Notes under the pieces: model-generated
What the model was told of the DNA's origin: nothing
The model's input: only the letters and a program-made list of their open reading frames with translations
The model's database searches: none
Shown: piece by piece, positions 52,562 through 60,958 of the stretch
Layout of the letters: each line of letters begins with the position of its first letter
Position numbering within the stretch: the stretch's first letter is position 1
Assembly: GCA_029776205.1 (NCBI GenBank)
Contig: JAKOTQ010000096.1
Span: 1-64,000, forward strand
From: Bacillota bacterium
Lineage (GTDB): Bacteria > Bacillota > UBA4882 > UBA8346
DNA: 64,000 nucleotides
Direction: 5' to 3'
Program-made: the position numbers and the translations under genes

Positions 52562-53560
52562 CTAAGCTCCTTCCGGGCAATCTGCTACCGAATCATCGGT
52601 CCCATGACAGTCGCCGACAAAAATTGACCGGCCCAACCCGGCATCAAATGGCGCCCATTCCGAAGATGACTGATGTTCCCGCATAATCGTGAGAAACTTA
52701 TTGGTTTGGGCATCCATATTATCGGCATGATGTAAGATACAAGCTTCAATCATCAAAGGCTCTATTGGCGATCCCCATTCCATCAGGCCATGATGACTGA
52801 CCAACAGGTGTAGAAGTTTTTCCCGTTCCAACCTGTCCCCACCGGCAACCTGCTCCCAGGCGCGCTCGACCATTTGGACACCAATCACCAAATGTCCCAA
52901 AAGTTTCCCTTCATCGGTCCCCTCAAAACCATTCTGAATTCGATAAGTTTTAACCTTGCCGATATCATGCAATATCGCGCCGGTTAAAAGCAAATCCCGG
53001 TTAACCCTGGGATAATATCCGGCTGCAGCCGAGCATAAGGCAACCACTCCTGCCGTATGTTCTGCCAATCCACCAATATATGCATGATGACGCTTTAACG
53101 CCGCCGGCACTTTCATAAATTCAGCCACAAATTCCGAATCAGCGAAGAAAACGCTCAACACCTTACGATACATAGGGTTGGTAATGGATGCCATGACACC
53201 GCTCAGATAATTCCAGTATTCCTTAGGATTTCCCGGAGTATGCGGTAAAAATTGCGAATAATCCGCTTCATCTCCGGTAAGCACGCGGTAGGCTTGACTT
53301 GAACGTCCATCCCATTCCAGTTGAACTTGATCCTTAAAGATTTTCGCTTCAACATTTTGAAGTTCAATAATCTTGCCTGTTGTCAAAAGTTCGGATAAAG
53401 CATCATCCGCTTCCCATACTTTTACCGGCAGTTGGCCGGTTCGGTCAGCAATTCGCATCGACAGATACCGGGTTCCGTTTTTAGCCATCCGCAACTGGCT
53501 GTCGACGATCAAGAACAATCCATTCACCATTTGGTTTCCGGTAATGTCTTTAATAAACAC
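52562..53560 (-). CDS. YhaM-like 3'-5' exoribonuclease (OB-fold + HD domain)
   Basis: The 332-residue protein has an N-terminal OB-fold nucleic-acid-binding domain (about 10-95) and an HD domain (about 150-300) with HHAYIGGLAEHT, ILHDIGKVKTYR and LVSHHG metal ligands. This layout is that of Bacillus YhaM, an Mn-dependent 3'-5' exonuclease acting on short RNA. It overlaps the yprB-like gene by 11 bp. A tail of about 30 residues is not typical. Confidence 0.88.
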   Translation of the reverse strand: MFIKDITGNQMVNGLFLIVDSQLRMAKNGTRYLSMRIADRTGQLPVKVWEADDALSELLTTGKIIELQNVEAKIFKDQVQLEWDGRSSQAYRVLTGDEADYSQFLPHTPGNPKEYWNYLSGVMASITNPMYRKVLSVFFADSEFVAEFMKVPAALKRHHAYIGGLAEHTAGVVALCSAAAGYYPRVNRDLLLTGAILHDIGKVKTYRIQNGFEGTDEGKLLGHLVIGVQMVERAWEQVAGGDRLEREKLLHLLVSHHGLMEWGSPIEPLMIEACILHHADNMDAQTNKFLTIMREHQSSSEWAPFDAGLGRSIFVGDCHGTDDSVADCPEGA

Positions 53561-54464
53561 AGGACACCGCCTTTCCGCCTTCGCCAGGGATTAATATTCC
53601 CAATAATTTGGCTAAAGCCAGCAAATCACAGGCATTGTGTTTTAAGATCGGATCGATATAAAACCGATCTCCAGTATCCATAAAACGTTGGTAAAATTCA
53701 GGCACTTCGGAGCCAGGAAGATCCCCTTCCCGGACTTCCTTAAAGACAAACTTTTCAATGGTTGTCAAGCGGCAATTTGGTAATATCGGTTTAAACTCTC
53801 TACGGGCATGTTTTAACAAGTCCAGATGAAAGGCTTCAAACCGATCATCCATTTGATAAAATCGCAGCCTGCCTTTGAGATAAGGAATATCAAAACTTTT
53901 ACCATTATAACTGACCAAAATCCCTTGGTTACGAATAGACTCACTAAGTTCAGCCAAAATAGCAACTTCTTCCTCAAAATTCCGGGCTAAAAACTGCCGG
54001 ATGACTCCTTTCCCTTCTTCAAACTGGAGTACACCGATTAAAAAGACGGGATACATATAATAAAGTCCGACAGTTTCAATATCAACAAAGGTCAGATCTT
54101 CCGGACGGTAAAAGCTAAGTAACTCCAGATCCGAGGCACCATATTTCTGCAACCGGCCAATATCCCGTTTTTCTATGATCCGAAGCAGTTCCCGGGCAGC
54201 TCGTGACCATCGCGGATGCCGGCATAAATCGGACAATGTTTCATAACCCTCATTCTTCAACATACCGGCTGTCACAGAGCCGATACCAAACACCAATTTT
54301 AAATCGGAATGAATCAAATCTTTCGATGGGAACACCCATTCCACATTACGGGTTTCATATTCGATCAACTGATAGGTCCCGACATGGTTCTGAACAGCCT
54401 CATCCCTGCGGACCGCCCATTCTTCGGTACCGGATGTAGTTATCGTTGGATCGTAAGCTTCCAT
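53550..54464 (-). CDS. YprB-like RNase H-fold exonuclease
   Basis: The 304-residue protein has a helix-hairpin-helix region (about 55-95) and an RNase H-like domain (about 120-300) of the YprB group. DEDD acidic residues are visible in FVDIETVGLYYM, SYNGKSFDIPYL and HNACDLLALAKLL. The exact nucleic acid substrate is unknown. It begins ten bases after lptA, linking the outer-membrane operon with RNA or DNA turnover genes. Confidence 0.85.
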   Translation of the reverse strand: MEAYDPTITTSGTEEWAVRRDEAVQNHVGTYQLIEYETRNVEWVFPSKDLIHSDLKLVFGIGSVTAGMLKNEGYETLSDLCRHPRWSRAARELLRIIEKRDIGRLQKYGASDLELLSFYRPEDLTFVDIETVGLYYMYPVFLIGVLQFEEGKGVIRQFLARNFEEEVAILAELSESIRNQGILVSYNGKSFDIPYLKGRLRFYQMDDRFEAFHLDLLKHARREFKPILPNCRLTTIEKFVFKEVREGDLPGSEVPEFYQRFMDTGDRFYIDPILKHNACDLLALAKLLGILIPGEGGKAVSCVY

Positions 54465-54473
54465 ATTATCACC

Positions 54474-55286
54474 TCACGGAGAGGCAGTCTGTTCATCGTC
54501 GGATTGCTTCTCACCGTTTTCTTCAGGGAGAGGTTCGTTGCCCGTTATCTCCACATCAGGTCCATCTCCGGAATCCACCGGAATTTCTCCCTGATCGGCA
54601 GGTTGAACAGGGGCTTTTTGATCTTTTTCATCTTCGTCATCATCCACATCGAAATGGATAATGACATTGCTTTCAACCACGAATGTCTTCTGCTCCAGGT
54701 TAATCCGGGTTACGTCTCCTTGTAATTCTTCGCCTTCCGGCTTTTTCAGATGGGTATTTCCCCGAAGGGTTAACAACTGAAGACGATCATTATATTCGAT
54801 AACATCTGCTGTACCGATAAAATCCTTGTGGACGATCCGGCCTGGTTTAGCCGTAAAGTTTTTAGTATTGGACTCAAAATACAATTCATCAGTAAAGAGC
54901 GTGAACGGATCCTTTTTGTCCCCGTCTTTTCCCGTTGTTTTTCTCTCAAGACGCTGCAATAAAACATTAGACTTAAATGTGCCGTTCTTCTTTTTCATAT
55001 TATAATCTAAAATATCCGCACTCACCATCAGATCATCGCTATTGGTGAATGTCACAGTTCCTTCCAAATTAAGCAACTTCTTATCCAAATCCACCGTTGC
55101 AGCATCCGTGGTAATCACATCTGAACCCTGAACTATCCGCACATTACCGGTAATATATGAAATCTTTTTTTCAGTATCTCCGCGAATCCGATCCCCGGTC
55201 ACTTTCACTTTATCTTCGGCTAAGGCGGTTATCGACCCGCCCAACAATATGATGAAAACAATCCAGGGTAACAATTGGCGCTTCAT
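54474..55286 (-). CDS. lptA: LPS transport periplasmic bridge LptA, with acidic tail
   Basis: LptA links LptC to LptD, forming the periplasmic bridge for lipopolysaccharide. The 270-residue protein has a signal peptide (about 1-23) and OstA-type beta-jellyroll repeats (about 28-210, e.g. VKVTGDRIRGDTEKK, NVRIVQGSD). It is longer than typical LptA (about 185) because of a C-terminal tail (about 212-270) rich in D, E, P and G (FDVDDDEDEKDQ) that is predicted to be disordered. It overlaps lptC by 4 bp. Confidence 0.88.
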   Translation of the reverse strand: MKRQLLPWIVFIILLGGSITALAEDKVKVTGDRIRGDTEKKISYITGNVRIVQGSDVITTDAATVDLDKKLLNLEGTVTFTNSDDLMVSADILDYNMKKKNGTFKSNVLLQRLERKTTGKDGDKKDPFTLFTDELYFESNTKNFTAKPGRIVHKDFIGTADVIEYNDRLQLLTLRGNTHLKKPEGEELQGDVTRINLEQKTFVVESNVIIHFDVDDDEDEKDQKAPVQPADQGEIPVDSGDGPDVEITGNEPLPEENGEKQSDDEQTASP

Positions 55287-55921
55287 AAACTCAATACGAC
55301 CCCTTCCGGCTCAACCAGTTCAAATTCTTCCGTTTTCAAGTTATACCGTACCCCTTTTGACCGAAGACTGTCTCCATTCTGTTCTAGTTCGACTCCATTA
55401 TCCAAGATCAGCATTTCGTTTTTGAGATCGAGCTGCATCGAACCTGCTGTCATCTTCAGATTTTTACCGGTAACTGTAACCGGCCGCGAACTATGGATAA
55501 TCTCCGTATCATAACGCATCACCACTTCTTCAGTTGTCAGAATTTTATCTTCGACTCTGGCTTGAAGATTACCTCCTATATAAAGAGATTTGAAAAACTT
55601 CTCCCACCGAGCCCATTTCGATTGGAAAGCGACTTCCTTTCCTTCCAAAGAAAAAATGATTCCTTCTGAAATATTTTCAAAATAAATCTGATTGCCACCA
55701 TTGGTCTGCCAAATTCGCTCGGCCTTCACCTCCCAGGTCTTTTGCGAACCATCCCAGCCGACCAGTTTTGACTGGCGGATAATCATATCCGGTGCTACCG
55801 GTTGAGGCTTGGCCACAGGATCGGAAGTCGGCGGTTCTTCCCACCAGCCGCCGTAATGGCCGAGAACTGCCACCAGTGTCGTTGCCAATATCCAAATGAT
55901 CGGAATAACGAGTCGTTTCAT
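55283..55921 (-). CDS. lptC: LPS export protein LptC
   Basis: LptC anchors the LptA bridge to the inner-membrane LptBFG transporter. The 212-residue protein has an N-terminal anchor (about 5-22), a proline-rich stretch and a beta-jellyroll (about 45-205, LVGWDGSQKTWEVKAERIWQ, then MRYDTEIIHSSRPVTV). It overlaps lptA and lptD by 4 bp each. Similarity to LptC is by fold pattern and position. Confidence 0.88.
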   Translation of the reverse strand: MKRLVIPIIWILATTLVAVLGHYGGWWEEPPTSDPVAKPQPVAPDMIIRQSKLVGWDGSQKTWEVKAERIWQTNGGNQIYFENISEGIIFSLEGKEVAFQSKWARWEKFFKSLYIGGNLQARVEDKILTTEEVVMRYDTEIIHSSRPVTVTGKNLKMTAGSMQLDLKNEMLILDNGVELEQNGDSLRSKGVRYNLKTEEFELVEPEGVVLSL

Positions 55922-58083
55922 TGGTTCAATAACCCCGTCGCATCCATATTGGTCCCGATTTTTGCCTGGGGAAACGCCTTAAAATTTAATTGCAAGTTAT
56001 AAGTCTCTTCCACATAATCATAACTGAAAATAAGATCCCGGCAATGCCAATTATAGGTCAGATCAAAATTTAACACCGAGAAATCGCCGACTAAACCGCT
56101 ATATCGGGCGGAGAACCGTATTTTCCAGTTCTGAGCAAGTTGCTGAGTAATCTGCGTCTCGAGATAACGCTCTCCCCACAACTCGGACTGGAAATCATAA
56201 TTAACGCCCATATTAATTCGCCAATTCTGTTTCGGAAGATAAAGGAAATATACAGTCGTATAACCCAATCCCCGATGGTAATACCGGTCATCTTCAAGAT
56301 AATAGACAGAGGAAAAACTGAAACTGCCTTTGGCATCCGGATTCCACGAAGCCGAAACATTCACCGGATTAAATGTTTGATAGGTCAGGTTATAACCGGA
56401 ACTCAAATTGAGATTGAACGTTTTTAACCTCCAGTTCCAACTGTTGGTCACAGCACCCCCATCGGTCAGATTATCGCCAAATCCGGTTACAAACATATCC
56501 GGAACTTCACCATACTTGGCTGTATAATTAATACCGATAACCGTAGACAATGCCGGACTGAACTTTTTTTGAAAATTAATCCCTTCAATGAGAGCTGCAA
56601 AATCTGAACCGATCCCATCAACCCAATAATGACGATATAACAACTGATTGTTGGTGGAAAGTGTCATATCGTTCTTTTCCCAGAATTTAACGGACTTGCT
56701 GAATTTATTGGCTAAACGTTGACCTTTATAGTGGGTTGTTACTATGTTGTTGGTAATCGCCCGATATTCATAATTGGTAAACTGACTATTATAAACGATC
56801 TCACCCAGCCACGGCAACTTCCACTTTGGAACATTAAAAGTAATATCAGGAAGATAGTTAGTGTCACTGGTATTCACGCTACTGGAAGAATTGCGGGTTT
56901 GGTTATCGGTGATTTTAAGCGTAGCATTGCCCCATCCCCAATCCTTCGATACATTTAAATTGTAGCTAAAATTGTCGTTAAAATCTCCGTCGATTTCCTC
57001 CCGATAATACCAAGCCCCACTCGTAGAAATGTTAACTTTGGATCTTGTCACATAAGACCAGCTTTCACTGAAATTCAGTGTTTCGGCTTCATCTTTATCA
57101 TCTTTATAACTCATTCTCAACGTAGGATACGGAGATATTCCGTCGATGTTCACGATAACTTTAGAATATCCCGAACCCTCTAAATCATCCGTATACCAAT
57201 TCTCAACATCCACTTTCCATTTCATTTTGGAATTGGTTTCATTTTTATATCCAAAAGCCAATTTGTATTCATTATATATTGCATCATTGTCACTATTGTC
57301 TTTATAAAAAAAGTCTTGGTACCATTCGATCTTTTCCGAATATTTCGTGGTATTTTTAATACCGATACCATCTCCGCCCCATTGAGTCAATTTCGTATAA
57401 ATCGTCCCTTTGTTTCTGGCGTTCAAATAGTAATTATACCCTACATAAAGGTACCATCCGGTATCCGTTTCATAACCAATCTTAACATCAAAAATACTGT
57501 CATCTTCCTTCAGGGAAATCACATAATAAGGGAAATAAAGAATCCGGTACTTTCCTTCCCAATACCACATCTGATAAAAGACGATCCGATCCTCCGGATA
57601 GTATTCAACCCGTTCCGCCGTGAAACGATAATGAGGCTCTGCCAAATTACAACTGGTAAAACTGGAGTTTTTAAGAAAAAGATCGTCCCCTTTCACCAAT
57701 CCCTCAACAGCGGAAAAATAAGCCGGGCCTTCCATTCTGGAATCTGTCACTTCTGTAAAAATCGGAGTCACCCATCCTTGTTCGGTGCGGATATCATAGA
57801 TAAATTGCTCCCCTTGGAAGGAATCCTCTCCCTGTTCGATTTGGACATTTCCCGAAGCAACCAACATTTTTAAGTCGCGATCCAACAGCGCATGATCGGA
57901 AAGGATCTTAATATCCTTATATGTAATCTGGACATGACCCCACGCCTCAAGTTGACGCGAATGATCCTCATATTCAATCCGGTCCGCTTTTAACGTTACC
58001 GGATCTCCTTTGGCCCATGCCGGTACATTCCATGATAACAGGAGAAGAAAAGCGAATATTCCTGCAGCCCACCGCAACTTCAT
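55918..58083 (-). CDS. lptD: LPS-assembly outer-membrane protein LptD
   Basis: LptD inserts lipopolysaccharide into the outer leaflet. The 721-residue protein has a signal peptide (about 1-24), an N-terminal OstA jellyroll (about 28-135, VTLKADRIEYEDHSRQLEA) and a large aromatic-rich barrel (about 190-700). There are exactly two cysteines in the mature protein: Cys145 in SFTSCNLAEPHY and Cys681 in NWHCRDLIF. They match one of the two disulfides of the E. coli protein, where the second site is a CC pair. The LptE partner is not recognised. It overlaps lptC and lptF by 4 bp. Confidence 0.95.
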   Translation of the reverse strand: MKLRWAAGIFAFLLLLSWNVPAWAKGDPVTLKADRIEYEDHSRQLEAWGHVQITYKDIKILSDHALLDRDLKMLVASGNVQIEQGEDSFQGEQFIYDIRTEQGWVTPIFTEVTDSRMEGPAYFSAVEGLVKGDDLFLKNSSFTSCNLAEPHYRFTAERVEYYPEDRIVFYQMWYWEGKYRILYFPYYVISLKEDDSIFDVKIGYETDTGWYLYVGYNYYLNARNKGTIYTKLTQWGGDGIGIKNTTKYSEKIEWYQDFFYKDNSDNDAIYNEYKLAFGYKNETNSKMKWKVDVENWYTDDLEGSGYSKVIVNIDGISPYPTLRMSYKDDKDEAETLNFSESWSYVTRSKVNISTSGAWYYREEIDGDFNDNFSYNLNVSKDWGWGNATLKITDNQTRNSSSSVNTSDTNYLPDITFNVPKWKLPWLGEIVYNSQFTNYEYRAITNNIVTTHYKGQRLANKFSKSVKFWEKNDMTLSTNNQLLYRHYWVDGIGSDFAALIEGINFQKKFSPALSTVIGINYTAKYGEVPDMFVTGFGDNLTDGGAVTNSWNWRLKTFNLNLSSGYNLTYQTFNPVNVSASWNPDAKGSFSFSSVYYLEDDRYYHRGLGYTTVYFLYLPKQNWRINMGVNYDFQSELWGERYLETQITQQLAQNWKIRFSARYSGLVGDFSVLNFDLTYNWHCRDLIFSYDYVEETYNLQLNFKAFPQAKIGTNMDATGLLNQ

Positions 58084-59171
58084 CCGCTACCTCCACGGTG
58101 TTCGATGCCAATCATCAGCAAGACCCCTAACACCAAAAAGACGAGATGAGGTATCCAAGCCGCCAACCATGGAATTAAAACACCGTTAGCACCCATCGTC
58201 CTCCCCACAACCTGCATGGTATAATAAGCCATAATAATTAAAAAGCAATATACCAGTCCCAACCAACGGGAATTCCGTCCGGTACAGATCGTCAACGGGA
58301 CCGCAACAAAAGCGAGAACCAACGAGATCAACGGATCAGCAAATTTTTGATGGTAATATACCGCATATACCGGTGAATTTAAACCGCTCTGAACGCTCAT
58401 TTCATAATGCTTCCAAAGTTCCCGGCTGGTCATAGCTGACGGAGATTTATCTTCACCGAGAATTTCAATAAAATTCTTGACCATCTTAAGTTCCATTTCA
58501 TCATAACGCACCTCAGAAATGATCGCTCCCGTATCGTCCGTTTCATGAATAACTCCATTACGCAATATCCAAATTCCCTTTTTTAACGTACCGGATTCGG
58601 CTGTAATAATCCGGGGCCATTGTCCAGATTGGCCGGCTTCAATAATTAAGACTCCGCCAATGGTCCCTTCCTTATGATAAACATGCTTCAAAAAGATAAA
58701 ACGGTTTTCAGGGGCTTTAATGACCACATTTTCCTTTAAAAGTGGCAGATTATCCTGCATCTGCAACCGCTGAACCTCTTTTTGAAACCGGTGATTGGCC
58801 GCAGGTACCACCCGATCATTCCAAAAAAAAGCACCAACACAAAAAACCGTTACTCCGACAAAGATGGAACCCACGGTCCGCATCAGTGAAGCTCCGCAAA
58901 TCCGAAAGACCTCAAACTCCCGTTCACGCAGCAATCGACCTAAACTCAGAATAATCCCAAATAAACAAGCTGCCGGCAGCACATCCATCCACAAAACCGG
59001 CAATTGATTTAAAACAAGGTAGCCCATTAATTGGGCAGTCATCCGATAACCAATAAACATATCATTGTAATCAAAGATGATTTTCCCAATACCAAGCACC
59101 ATAAAACCAAAACTGCAAATAAAAAACTGAAGGATAAACTCCTGCCAAATATACCGATGGATGATACGCAC
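58080..59171 (-). CDS. lptF: LPS export permease LptF/LptG family
   Basis: The 363-residue product from GTG at 59171 (GAGGTG 6 nt upstream) has the YjgP/YjgQ layout: two N-terminal and about four C-terminal transmembrane helices around a periplasmic jellyroll (about 110-270). LREREFEVFRICGASL is the coupling helix for the ATPase LptB. In E. coli two paralogues (LptF, LptG) pair; only one is present in this window, so it may be a homodimer or its partner lies elsewhere. It starts the lptF-D-C-A transcript and is preceded by a T9 terminator. Confidence 0.92.
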   Translation of the reverse strand: MRIIHRYIWQEFILQFFICSFGFMVLGIGKIIFDYNDMFIGYRMTAQLMGYLVLNQLPVLWMDVLPAACLFGIILSLGRLLREREFEVFRICGASLMRTVGSIFVGVTVFCVGAFFWNDRVVPAANHRFQKEVQRLQMQDNLPLLKENVVIKAPENRFIFLKHVYHKEGTIGGVLIIEAGQSGQWPRIITAESGTLKKGIWILRNGVIHETDDTGAIISEVRYDEMELKMVKNFIEILGEDKSPSAMTSRELWKHYEMSVQSGLNSPVYAVYYHQKFADPLISLVLAFVAVPLTICTGRNSRWLGLVYCFLIIMAYYTMQVVGRTMGANGVLIPWLAAWIPHLVFLVLGVLLMIGIEHRGGSG

Positions 59172-59195
59172 ACCAGCCACCTCATTTACTTTTCT

Positions 59196-59220
59196 AAAAA
59201 AAAAGCGCCGAAGCGCCTAC
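59196..59220 (-). terminator. GCGC-TTCG-GCGC terminator before lptF
   Basis: On the minus strand AGGCGC-TTCG-GCGCTT, a stable C(UUCG)G tetraloop hairpin, is followed by nine T. It ends the transcript from the ompH-lpxD side. An lptF promoter must then lie between its T-run and the start, or read-through supplies lptF. Confidence 0.8.
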
Positions 59221-59293
59221 TCGATCATCCTAAACATTACTCTAAGCAAAGCTGTATCGAGAGCCAAGTTATATCAAATCATCCAAAACAAGT

Positions 59294-59345
59294 AAGAACC
59301 GGGTCAAAAGTATCCCTTGCTATTTGCGAGATACTTTCGCCCAGT
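59294..59345. promoter_or_regulatory. Long structured stem-loop after lpxD
   Basis: On the minus strand GAACTGGG/CCCGGTTC and AAAGTATC/GATACTTT form a two-part stem of about 16 bp with a small internal loop and a 16-base top. It lies about 30 bases after the lpxD stop, next to an AAAAAGGAGG with no start codon after it. The rest of 59221-59377 has no gene. It may be a terminator-like or regulatory RNA structure. Confidence 0.45.
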
Positions 59346-59377
59346 TCCCTAAAAAATCCTCCTTTTTATGCTCCTGA

Positions 59378-60403
59378 TCAGGAAAGAATTTTTCCTTCTA
59401 ACTCCGCCACTCTTTTTTGGAGTTCTTTCAGCTCTTTCAAAATTTCAGGCAATCGTCCAGCCGATGCCTGAATGCGCATATCTACCGCATGTGGCCGTGC
59501 CGGTACACCGGATACAAAGGAGTTGGCTGGAAGATTGTTAATAACCAATGAATGGGCAGCAATGACCGAATCGTCGCCAACCTGCAAATGTCCAACTACG
59601 GAGGATTTTCCGAGCATCGTTACCCGATCGCCAAGCTTCGTAGCACCGGCAATCCCCACTTGGCCAACGATGATATTATCTTCGCCAACTTGGCAGTTGT
59701 GAGCGATTTGCACCATATTATCAATTTTACTGCCCCGTTTGATCAGCGTAACACCTGTGGTAGCCCGGTCTACCGTCACACATGCTCCGATCTCCACATC
59801 ATCTTCAATCACGACTTTACCCAATTGGGGAATCTTGATATGTTTAGAATCCACCGTCACATATCCGAAACCATCCGCCCCAATCACCGTACCGGCATGA
59901 ATCTGGACCCGGTTACCGATCACAGTATCCTCACGAATCACCACATTGGCATGGATAATCGCATTTTCTCCGATTCGCACATTATCCTCAATCACTACAC
60001 CAGGAGCAATAATACTGCCTTTACCGATGGTCACCCCATTACCGATAGACACATGAGCGCCTATCGAAACGCCATCACCGCTAAAGTTTTCCCCTATTAC
60101 CGCACTGGGATGAATCCCAGGCTGACAGGATTTTTTTGGAGCAAAATACTCTAAAATCTGGGCAAAGGCCAGACGGGGATTGGCTGCTTTAATCGCCGGC
60201 TTGGCCACTTCGTTTAAATTAACAGGCACGATCAACGCTGTAGCTTGACTATGTACTGCCCGTTCCACCCCCCGTAATGAAGCAACAAGTGCAATATCAC
60301 CAGGCTTGGCATCCTCTACCCCAGCTACTCCTGAGATTTGAACATTAGGATCACCAATGATAGAACCTTTGACATATTCTGCTAATTCTAATAATGTAGG
60401 CAT
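59378..60403 (-). CDS. lpxD: UDP-3-O-acylglucosamine N-acyltransferase LpxD
   Basis: LpxD adds the second acyl chain during lipid A synthesis. From the ATG at 60403 (AAGGAG, 8 nt) the protein has 341 residues: an N-terminal uridine-binding domain (about 1-100), a left-handed hexapeptide beta-helix (about 105-305, e.g. IGNGVTIGKGSIIAPGVVIE) with the catalytic His in NMVQIAHNC, and a C-terminal coiled coil (LKELKELQKRVAELE). It proves that this cell makes lipid A precursors. Other lpx genes must lie beyond the right edge or elsewhere. Confidence 0.96.
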   Translation of the reverse strand: MPTLLELAEYVKGSIIGDPNVQISGVAGVEDAKPGDIALVASLRGVERAVHSQATALIVPVNLNEVAKPAIKAANPRLAFAQILEYFAPKKSCQPGIHPSAVIGENFSGDGVSIGAHVSIGNGVTIGKGSIIAPGVVIEDNVRIGENAIIHANVVIREDTVIGNRVQIHAGTVIGADGFGYVTVDSKHIKIPQLGKVVIEDDVEIGACVTVDRATTGVTLIKRGSKIDNMVQIAHNCQVGEDNIIVGQVGIAGATKLGDRVTMLGKSSVVGHLQVGDDSVIAAHSLVINNLPANSFVSGVPARPHAVDMRIQASAGRLPEILKELKELQKRVAELEGKILS

Positions 60404-60459
60404 GTCGGTAACTCCTTTTACACAATGATTTAGGAATTCTATGATAATATGTACACTGC

Positions 60460-60504
60460 GGCTCACCGAACTCTGAGAGTCGGCAGTGGGCTGCAGCTAA
60501 TTTC
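60460..60504. promoter_or_regulatory. Imperfect hairpin between ompH-3 and lpxD
   Basis: On the minus strand CTGC-GC...CCGACTC and GAGT-CGG...GC-GCAG pair around a TCA loop, forming a long imperfect stem without a T-run. It may tune expression or processing between the two genes. Confidence 0.4.
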
Positions 60505-60521
60505 AAAAGTATACCATGGCT

Positions 60522-60944
60522 TTATTTATCTAATTCTTTGATGACATCATCAGTAATATCCTGTTCCACATATACGAAAAGAGAAGAACTGGCAATAACT
60601 TTAATTCCTTTTTTCTTAGCGACTTTTGAAATAACCTCTTTTACCTGTTCGGTAAATTCATTCTCTTTATTAGCTTTAAATTGATCATACTCATTTGCAA
60701 GTTTATTTTTTTCTTCATCCGTTTTAGCGGATTCGATCTTACCCTCTATTTCTGTACGTTTATTGGATAATTCTTTACTGATCTTTTTCCCCAATTCGCT
60801 TTCCCGGATGATTTTATTGGCATCCACCGTTGCAATTTTAAAGGTCGCATTATTGACAGCAAAAAGCACCATTCCTCCAATTAATAAAGCTCCCAAAAGA
60901 ATTGCGCCGGCAATCAGCCACGTTGATTTGTTCATAGCCTCCAT
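60522..60944 (-). CDS. OmpH/Skp-like protein 3 (membrane-anchored)
   Basis: The 140-residue protein has one N-terminal membrane helix (about 9-30) and a short Skp-like region with FKIATVDANKIIRESELGKK, a coiled coil (about 55-105) and a beta-strand end (VIASSSLFVYVEQDITDDV). Skp/OmpH proteins hold unfolded outer-membrane proteins in the periplasm. An uncleaved anchor would tether this one to the inner membrane. It lies 14 bp after a large coiled-coil gene. Confidence 0.82.
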   Translation of the reverse strand: MEAMNKSTWLIAGAILLGALLIGGMVLFAVNNATFKIATVDANKIIRESELGKKISKELSNKRTEIEGKIESAKTDEEKNKLANEYDQFKANKENEFTEQVKEVISKVAKKKGIKVIASSSLFVYVEQDITDDVIKELDK

Positions 60945-60958
60945 AGTCCACCTTTCAT

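Noticed and set aside
59294-59345. Kink-turn or known riboswitch in the lpxD-lptF gap.
   Set aside because: The internal loop has only one unpaired base on the bulged side and no conserved aptamer sequence that I recognise.
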